DNA of 64,000 nucleotides, from the NCBI RefSeq assembly GCF_016097555.1, contig NC_054702.1:69006195-69070194 (forward strand), given 5' to 3'. The translations under genes were made by a program, and so were the position numbers. The notes under the pieces are model-generated. The model made no database searches. It had not been told where the DNA came from and saw only the letters and a program-made list of their open reading frames with translations. The stretch is from Gigantopelta aegis. Taxonomy: Eukaryota; Mollusca; Gastropoda; Neomphalida; Peltospiridae. This document shows, piece after piece, positions 1 through 9,000 of this stretch (position 1 is its first letter; each line of letters begins with the position of its first letter).

Positions 1-16
1 TTCCTTCCTTCCTTCC
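1..16. repeat. (TTCC)n simple repeat at window edge
   Basis: The window opens inside a TTCC run. Such runs form the tails of the type A SINEs elsewhere in this window, so this may be the end of a SINE lying outside. Confidence 0.7.
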
Positions 17-671
17 AAACAAATGTGCACTAGTTTTAAATTTGGGCATGAATTTAGATAATTCACCAAAGATAAAATGCATACAATTAATGTATGTTAG
101 AAAAGTGCTCTGAAATTTTGTCCTTCACCTTGATTTTTCAAATTTAATTTATAAAAGTACTTCATGAAATCTTAGTGATATAGGCACATGTAAAAATACT
201 CATAAATCTATAAAAAGTACATGTACAAGTAATATGTCTGTGGTGAGAGAAAACAACCAGGTTTTTTTCTTCTTCTCCAGGATGTGTTACCCAAGCTCTA
301 AAAATCCACATTGTTTTGAAGTGACAGAGCGGAACTTAACCCCTATGAGTTAGCCACAAGTACAAACTTAAGCCCATTTGAAAGCCACTCTCCATACCTG
401 TGTACATACTCTTAAATATTATTATATAAAGGAGCCTGAGTGGGTGACATTGAGAGGGCTGTACTGGGAGTCCCTCCCCATCAACAGGAGTCCAGGGCAG
501 GTCCAGTGTTGTCAGAGTAATTAGGGTGTCAGGGTGGTCTGTAATACCAGGTCCTTTGTATCTCACACCTAGTGTTGACACTGCTCCTTTGTGCTTGGGG
601 ATGAAGTAATGCATACCATGTGGTATATCCATCACCTAATGAAGTGCAGATTTATCTAGCTTGCACTATTC

Positions 672-1260
672 TGGAGATGCCAGTGAAGGAAAGGTGGACA
701 GCTTCTCGTGTTACCAAACTTTAGTAATATTTAGCCATGAATACCAGTTTAGGTAAGAAATAGGTCAATAGTTTAGAACCTGTTATTCGGTTATTTGTTT
801 CAAAACTCTAGGATGTTTGTGAAGGAATAGTGGATAGCTTCTTACATGTTTCCAAACTTTAGTAATATTTAGCCATGAATACCAGTTTAGGTAAGAAATG
901 GGTCAGTATTATAAAAGTCTTTTTAAAACTAATTAATATTAAATTTGTTTCAAAAGTTTGTTTAAAAAACCCCAAAACAATCAAAAACTCAGTTTGGGAA
1001 TATTAACGAAAGGATACTGAGTAACTTCACATAATTCCTAACTTTAGTAATATATAGCCTTGAATACCAATTTAGTTAAGAAATAGGTATATATATATAT
1101 GTATTAGAGAACTTTTTATTCAGCTAATTTATAGTCTGTCCCCCAAAAAGACTTGACAGTAATTAGCAAAATTCTTTTAATGCCTGTCAAGGACATTTTC
1201 TTATATGAATCCAAATTTTATTATTATTTAGCCATGAATACCAGTTCAGATTTTTTATTA
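672..1260 (+). repeat. Degenerate tandem repeat, four copies, about 140-180 bp period
   Basis: The core 'aaactttagtaatattta', followed by 'gccatgaatacca', recurs near 716, 852, 1034 and 1208, with slight changes in the last two copies. A second block resembling 'gaaggaatagtggatagctt' precedes each core. The spacing is uneven and the copies are diverged, so this is an old array. Confidence 0.75.
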
Positions 1261-1978
1261 AGCTAATTAATATTTGTTTTAAAGTCTGTAAAAAAAATAC
1301 TTAATGGTATTAAGGAAATAGATATAATAAACAATACTAAGTATAACAACAGGAAACTGTTTTTAAAATGTTTTTATTAATTAAAGGGACAGTGCTAGAT
1401 AATTTGAAATTGAATATCAACTTGTTGATTTATTGTTTAATGTTTTTAATTTAATTTATTTCATGTTTTTTAGAATTGTATAGCAATCTCTTAAACTTGT
1501 ATGACAATTGTGATGTGATAATGTCACATGAATATAAATAATTATTTTCAAAACAAAAGTTCTTACATTTTTTGCATGTAATAAAATGCATGTTGATCAA
1601 TAGTTAAAAATAAGTTTTTAAAATTTGATTTCAGTGTTAACTTATAAATAATTAATAAAATAAAAAAGTACATGTACATTCATGTGTACAAGTATAGAAA
1701 GATATTAATATATTTTAAAATCCACTTGGTGAAGGTAAAATAAGCATACCATTATACACAGATTTTCCAAAAATAATATTCTGAAATTTTGAGGGTACAG
1801 ACTTTTAGTGTCAGAATATTTGAGTGTATGTACTATGTTCATTTTAGTAGTTATTAATTTGTTTTTAAAATGCTTTCATTACTTACTTTATCATGTACTT
1901 TCCTGTTCTTATTTCAAGTAAACATATATACCATATCACTCACTGATAATACTTCATTGTTTTGAATCTATTGAATCC

Positions 1979-2112
1979 CTTGCTACTAAGGGAAAAAATG
2001 TAGCGGGTTTCCTTTTTGAGACAATATATCAAATAATACTAAATGTTTGACATCCAATAGCCGATGATTAATAAATCAGTGCTCTAGTGGTGTCCTTAAA
2101 CAAAACAAACAA
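1979..2112 (+). repeat. SINE, type B tail (5' truncated)
   Basis: This is the 3' part of the type B SINE of this window: 'cttgctactaa', 'gtagcgggtttcct', 'gacatccaatagccgatg' and a terminal 'gtgctctagtggtgtcc', 'ttaaacaaaacaaac'. The tRNA-like head is missing. Confidence 0.85.
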
Positions 2113-2463
2113 ACTATTGTTCTGTTATAAACATGAGTATTAATATACTTGTACAGGGTAATTTTGTACTTGGAAGTTGGCAAGACACCATTAGCAATAG
2201 ACTATATATTGTTCACACGTGCAGAGTGTTTGCATAATGTTTGTATAGTACATGCAGAGTTTCACAGAGCTATGAAAAGCAATGTATGACACTAATGACA
2301 AACTCTTACTATAATAACCATTACTCACCATTTGTATAGTAATGGAATTCAGCTCTTCAAATACATGCATTTCAAATGCAAGCAGTTGGGAATAAAAGTT
2401 AAAACTGGTTTTAAAGCAGCAATCTAAAAAATAATAAAAATTAAATTTTATATTAACTAATAC

Positions 2464-2600
2464 TGTAGTGAAACCCCTCAAAACTGGACATTTTGAACAG
2501 TCCCATTTTAAATATCAGTACGAAACAGAATCTCTTTAAACCTGATACCTCTTAAATCCAATTTTTTAACTTACTCCTGTGGGTGTCCATTTACTGTATT
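2464..2600. mobile_element. Diverged 'CAGTGAAACC' MITE copy
   Basis: It starts 'tgtagtgaaacccctcaaaa' and contains several 'aaacc/aaact-gga' motifs like the clearer copies at 6228 and 7854. The right inverted repeat is not recognisable. Confidence 0.4.
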
Positions 2601-2881
2601 AATACATTATGTGATTTCAGAGAATGCTGACAAATGATTGCTTACTACAGGTTATATTAGTATTACATGTATATTAGATGAAGAGTGGTAAAGTGGACTC
2701 TTAATACAGGTGGCTGTTTGAGCAGGTTTTGCTATATATGCATTGAGAATACACTGACGAATTTGGTGAGTGGCAGAGCTAGCCCTTTAATGCAGAAGTT
2801 GCTACATGATAAGATTCACTGTACTTCACATTTGGTAAAACTAGAAGCTATGTTTTTAACAAACATGCTTTCTATTTGCAG

Positions 2882-3081
2882 GACCATTCCGTGCCACACA
2901 GATTTGGAATGAAATTATTTATCACTTAAAGTCCCGGGTCGAGGTGAAGCGACGGAGGCTGAAAATGAGATCGTATGACAACTGTTTCACAGGAACCGAT
3001 GCTGTAGATGTGGTCCTGCACTATCTGCTTAATGACAAGGAGACTTTCAACACAGAACTTTCCCGGGAGAAAGCAATCAAG
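2882..3081 (+). CDS. DEPDC7: DEPDC7-like exon (DEP domain, first part)
   Basis: The acceptor is 'tctatttgcag' and the donor is AAG|GTAAGG. The exon is 200 nt; the first two bases finish a codon from an upstream exon and the end is phase 0. It encodes the N-terminal helices of the DEP domain with VEVKRRR and CFTGTDAVDVV. Confidence 0.9.
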
Positions 3082-6000
3082 GTAAGGTATAAAAATATAG
3101 GACCGAATTAAAGGAGCCTGTTTTTCTTAAACGCAGGTGTTTATGCATTGTAAATGTGTGTAGTTATATGAATGTAAGAAATAAACAGGCTTTGTAAATT
3201 TGGTCCATAATTTTCATTTGAGCATAATAAAGTTGTTCTATTCTGTTCTGTACAGTACACTCTAATTAAAATTAGCTTCACTGGTTAATTACTATTACCT
3301 GTGGATCTAACAGCATCCCATTGGAGCTCATGTCCAGTTGACCGTTCATTCGACCAATCAAAACCTTACTTCCAAAATCATGCTAGTGATTTGAAAAGAA
3401 TTTGAAAACATTCGGGATTATGCCGAGGGTATACGAAATGATTCGGGTGAATTACGAAGTATGCCGGAAATTAATTTCAGTATATAAAATTTTATATAAA
3501 ATTTGTTTCAAGATGAAAAAAAAAATGTGCTGGTATAGACATAAAATTTGTTTATACTAGTATACAATCCAGAGTTTATTACTGCACTTTTCCCCCTGTT
3601 TCTTAATGTTGAAATAGACCAACAAGTTCGCCTATTGCATAAATAGTCTTGCCCAATATTTTTTGAATTTGTATGCTCCCGAATAACACTATAAAAGGCG
3701 AAGTGTAATTGGTTGATATTTAAATTGTTATTTATAGATGAAATGTCCACGCAATGCTGTTACATCTACTGGTAGACCAGTAGAGCTAATTTTAATCAGG
3801 ACCACACATTTTGGGTGTGCTATGATTTGTTTATATTTGACAATTTACATGTATATGAATTGGGGAAATTATTACTGATTACTTGCAATTTGCCTATTTT
3901 TGACAGTTATAGCCCTTGAACTTAGGAGATATGAAAATTAGTTTTCCAGACATTTTTTTTTTTTTGCGATGCCTAAAGATATTGAGCTGAAATTTTGTAT
4001 ATACATGTAGCTTTATTCAGGGTTGTAGCTAAGATTTTGTTTAATTCTTAAAACAAACAAGCATGGCAGGTGCAAGACACTGGGGGGTCCGGGGGGACTG
4101 CACCCAGGAAATTTTGAAATCTAGAGGCTCTGAAATACCAGTTTGTAGCCATTTCAGGGAGATTACATACTTAAAATGTCAATAACAGTAACCATTAAAA
4201 CAAATTGAGGCTCTAAAACACTTGGCCCTTGCCCGCCTCAAGCTATGGCCCTGTTATCATGTACTATTAAAGATCAAGTTTAACATTCACAGTGATTTAA
4301 CCATTTTAGACAGTGTTATGGTCCTTGAATGTAGGATATATCAAACTTTGTTGGGCCTGGTAGGGGACATGTATTGCTTTAGCAGTACTCTAATAATGCT
4401 TGTTAATTTTTGAAGCTGTGCCAGACTCTGATGAACAAAAGTGTTTTTGAGCCTGCAAACTGTCGCCCTGTTGATGGTAAACCAGTGTTCGAGGACAGTA
4501 GCAGTAAGCTGTATCGGTTTCCGGGCTCACTGGAGGACGACAAGGAGAACAAGGACTCAGATGAAGATCTCAATCAAAGTGAAATGTGCATGTTCGACCC
4601 CGTCGAGGAGGCTGAATACCTCAAGAAGTCGAAACCTCTCAGGTGAGATGGTGTTAATTTAAATATAATAAATATATTGAACTGTTGTATTTGTGAGATT
4701 GCTATACAATTGTTCGACCGTGTCAAGGAGACCGAATATCTCAAGAAGATGAAACCTCGCGTGAGATTTATACAGGGTTCGAACTTAATAGTCACCCGAT
4801 TGCCCCTGGCGACTGAAAATGACGACGGGTGACTGAAAACCCACAGTAAGGTTGCCTGCCTGGCGACCAATTTTTAATTTTTTTTAAAATCAATAATTAA
4901 TAAATAAATCAAAAGTATTATTCGGGCAAGTGAAAATAGATCCGGGCAAGTGAAAGTGCTGTCACCACTTACCCCGATGCCAATTCAAAAAAAAAAGTTA
5001 AGTGCAGACACTGTTTATATGTTAATATAATTTATTATAATAAATATACTGAATTATTGCATGTGTGAGATTGCTATACAATGAAGAGGCTGAATACCTC
5101 AAGAAGACAAAACCTCTCAGGTGGAAACGGAGTTAGCTTGGACTAATAGAATCTATCACTGTTGTGAGGTATAAAATGTTATTGGCAACCTGGCCCCGTT
5201 TTTGTTTTCTCTCTCCACAGATTGAACCAGACATTTAAACCGGATGTGGCTCAGTGCAATCTACAACCCAGCACTGATTTTGTTTTCTCTCTCTTCTACA
5301 GGTTGAACCCAGCATTTAAACCGGATGTTAGCTCAGACAGTGTGATCTACAATCTGGTCCTGATTTTGTTTTCTCTCTCCACAGGTTGAACCCAACGTTT
5401 AAACCGGATGTTAGCTCAGACAGTGTGATCTACAATCTGGTCCTGATTTTGTTTTCTCTCTCCACAGGTTGAACCCAGCGTTTGAACTGGATGTGAGCTC
5501 AAACAGTGATCTGCAAACCGACCCTAATGTTATTTTCCTTCTCTCCACAGGGTGAATCCAGCATTCGAACCGGATGTGAGCTCAGACAGTGTGATCTGCA
5601 ACCCGGCCCTGATTGGCCGGTCGGGGTCCGTGATGGAGGAGCTGATGAAGATCAGCAGTACCATTAAGTGTAAGAGTGCTATGTCTCTCGAGCCGCGTCG
5701 CATCGACACTAAGATGACGCGCAACTCTGACATCCAGGAAGTCTCGCCAGAAGGTTTGTCGGAGAGCAACATTTTGAAATGTGTTTTCTGTCTGGCTGTG
5801 TTAGGCTTTAATTCTGCTCGAGACAGATTCTGATAACAATATAGCTAAGCCATGTTTAATTAACATTTGGATAGAATATTATTAGAATAGATATTATGAT
5901 TGGTCTTCATATTTCATATGTATGTGTTGATGTCTGCACTACACTTCTTGTAACAGGGTGGTCAACCCTAACAATGAAATAAATAAATAAATAAATAAAA

Positions 6001-9000
6001 ATAAATAAATAAAATAAAATATTTCTTTTCATACCTTAACTTGACCTCTTCACCTTCCCAAGAACTTGGTCTGAATAACCAATGTACACAATAATTTTAT
6101 CATTCAACCCTCACATGAGTAAATAAATATCAATTAAGAATTAAATCATAAAAATTAAATTGAGCATTTAATTGATCCAAAAGAAGAAAAAATGTAATGT
6201 TTGTTTAGTGCGTGATATTTTGCTGTACAGTGAAACCCCTCTTAACCGGACACCCTTGGGTCCAAGACAAGACAATTGTTCGGTATTAAAAGGGATCCGG
6301 TTTAGAGAAAAGGGACTCTATAACACATCCGGTTTTGAGGAAATTCCGGTTTACAGAGGGTCCGGTCTTGAGAGGTTTCACTGTATATGTAAAGCATCTA
6401 TTATAATGCTATGCTCCAGCTTATTTATCATTTTAAAACTTGAGTAGTAATAAGCAGGAGACTATGGCTAAAATAGTTCTGCCTTTATGGTGAGATTACT
6501 ATGTATTTATTATCTCATAGTTTTTCCTTTGTTTTAGCATTGTGTTATTTTCTGTTTTTAAGTGGTTGAAGAAACCTGGAAAGAAGTTGCCTTGGCTCAG
6601 TTGCTGATACTGGTTGAAGTTCCCTTTCTTGACGGAGTGCTCGGTGAGGAGAAGGAAAACAAGAAGCAACTGAGACGCAATCTCATCATCTCCAATGTTG
6701 TTGCCAAGCACACCAACATGCCTTTCCTCGGTGCTGTCGATTTTGAGGATTCTGTGATGCATACCGCATATGACTGTCTCCAGTGTATGCCAAAGGGCAC
6801 ATCCCTGTTGTCAGACGAAAGTTTCAAACAGGGCGATGCACAGACAAAAACTAAGCTGTTTTGGAAAATTGCGAAATATTACAGTGAACTTTCTGAGCCC
6901 CTGTTGCCTGAGAGGTTTATTGACCTGCACGTGGCGATATTGAACTTGATAATGACCGAGCATGAGAAGAACGCCCTCGAGTCACTCCAACTAGATGTCA
7001 TACTGCTGCCATGGTCGGTGCGGGAAGAGTTGCAGCGGCTGCTTCGCTTTCTCTCCGCTGTCAAAAAAGACAAGTCATTTTCTCTTGATGTTCAGGTTAG
7101 CAGGGCTGAAACTTAACAATTTTGTAGCCTATGGCAATAAAACCAAATTTGCCATGTGTGAAATGATCCACCGATAGCAATCTTTATAAAAGTTAATCAG
7201 GGCTAGCTCTGGATCAGTAAAACATTTTGCCAAATCATTTTAAAAAAAATGCTAAATCACTGTTATTTTCCACAAAAAAACCCAATTAATACATGAAATT
7301 TGTTTGCCAGATCAAAATAAAATTCGCGAACTGTTCCTAAAATTCTCAATTGGCGAATTTGGCGAGTGGCAGAGCTAACCCTGTTAATTTTGCTGAACTG
7401 TTATTTTGCTGTATGTAGACATAGTTCAAATGTACAAATGTTAAATACTGGCAGATAACGTACACCAGGTGTATACATTTTGCCTTCATTTAGGAGCTTT
7501 ACAGATGGCTGTAATTTTTATAGGTGACATTGTTAAATTTGAACCCTGGGTTAATGTGATTATATATCATTTTTTCTTGATGATCAGGTTAGTTTAACTG
7601 AATTATTTTAGGTTAGTGTTACATTTGATATCAGTTTATGTTTTTAAATAAGAACAAAAGTCTATAAATATATCTGTTTTATGTACTCTATTAGAAGTGG
7701 GAGTGAGGTAATAAAGAGTATGCTTTGTACATTTGCCAATTGTTTTATAATTATTAACTGCCCCTTAGTCATGAAAATGTATGTTAGCTTATGTTCAAAT
7801 TACAGTTGTATAAATGTTATTGTATTCTTTTCCATTGCATATACAGTGAAACCCCTCTAAATCGGACACCCTTGGGACCAAGACAATTGTCTGGTTTTAA
7901 GAGGGATCTGGTTTAGAGAGGTTAAGTTCTGTATTAGTTTTTAAAAAGGGACTCTGTAAAACATCCGGTTTTTGAGGGAATTCCGGTTTACAGAGAGTCC
8001 AGTCTTAAGAGGTTTCACTGTACATTTACATGTAATTAAACCAATAATGTATATATTATCTTTGTTACAGGAGAGCAATAAAACGATTGTGTTGAAGGTT
8101 TTTTGCGACTCCATCCTCAAACACAAGCTGCTGACCAGCAGTGTGGCGGCCGAGTTTGTTCTTTTCCTGCTGTCTCATCATCGCGAGATCTTCCACGTTC
8201 CTCGAAACATCCGGGAGAAAGTCTCTCTCCGGCTCTACAAGTTAAAACATGGGGACTGCATGCCACTGTATGGTAAGATTGTTTTAGAAACTCTAAACAT
8301 TAAAGAATTCCAGTCAAACTGTAACTTGCAGCATAGTGATTGCATTACACTGTATGGTAAGATTGTTTTAGAAACTCTAAACATTAAAACAGTTGTATGG
8401 TAGGATGTTTTTAACTCTAAAACATTATAAGAGATCCAGTCAAACTGTAACTTGCAGCATAGTGTTTGCATGCCACTGTATGGTAAGATTGTTTAAAACT
8501 CTAAAAAACATTAAAACAGTTGTATGGTAGGATGTTTTTAATTCTAAACATTATAGAGTTCCAGTCAAACTGCAACTTGCAGCATAGTGATTACATGCCA
8601 CTGTTATGTATGGTAAGATTGTTTAAAACTCTGAACATTAAAGGTAGGGTCAACTCAAACAAGAGCCTTATGTGTTGGAAAGATGCATACCCGGACCACC
8701 AACACATATTGACACTTTAGCAAATGAAAAACGCATAAATTTAGAGTTAATAAAAAAACCATGATTATTCCTGCTAACTGGGGGCAGCCATTTTGTTTTG
8801 TTTTTGTGACATCCAGTGGGATAGCTTGGGAAAAAGTGACGTCAGCACCATCTCCTGTATGTACAGTGTAAACAAAAGCAGTAATTTTCGACAAGGCGCT
8901 TCTTTTTGATCAACCTGACTTGTAAAACAGCATAAATGACGTAGTAATATAATAAACTATTTAACTAAATATATTTCAAGTTGCATTAACAGAACAAAAT

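Larger units (their letters stand above)
17..2881. other. Upstream or first-intron sequence of the DEPDC7-like gene
   Basis: This AT-rich stretch precedes the first recognised exon. Apart from the tandem repeat, SINE tail and MITE pieces listed separately, I see no convincing coding exon. The first recognised DEPDC7 exon begins in phase 1, so a short N-terminal exon must lie here or outside the window. I could not pick it out. A GC-richer stretch at 336-635 is discussed under the rejected items. Confidence 0.5.

Noticed and set aside
336..635. Open frame of 99 codons on the minus strand in a GC-richer patch (PHGMHYFIPKHKGAVSTLGV)
   Set aside because: Codon use looks somewhat coding, but I recognise no family, the end runs into AT-rich sequence and there is no clear splice context. 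It may be an exon of a minus-strand gene or a repeat fragment; not supportable as a gene.
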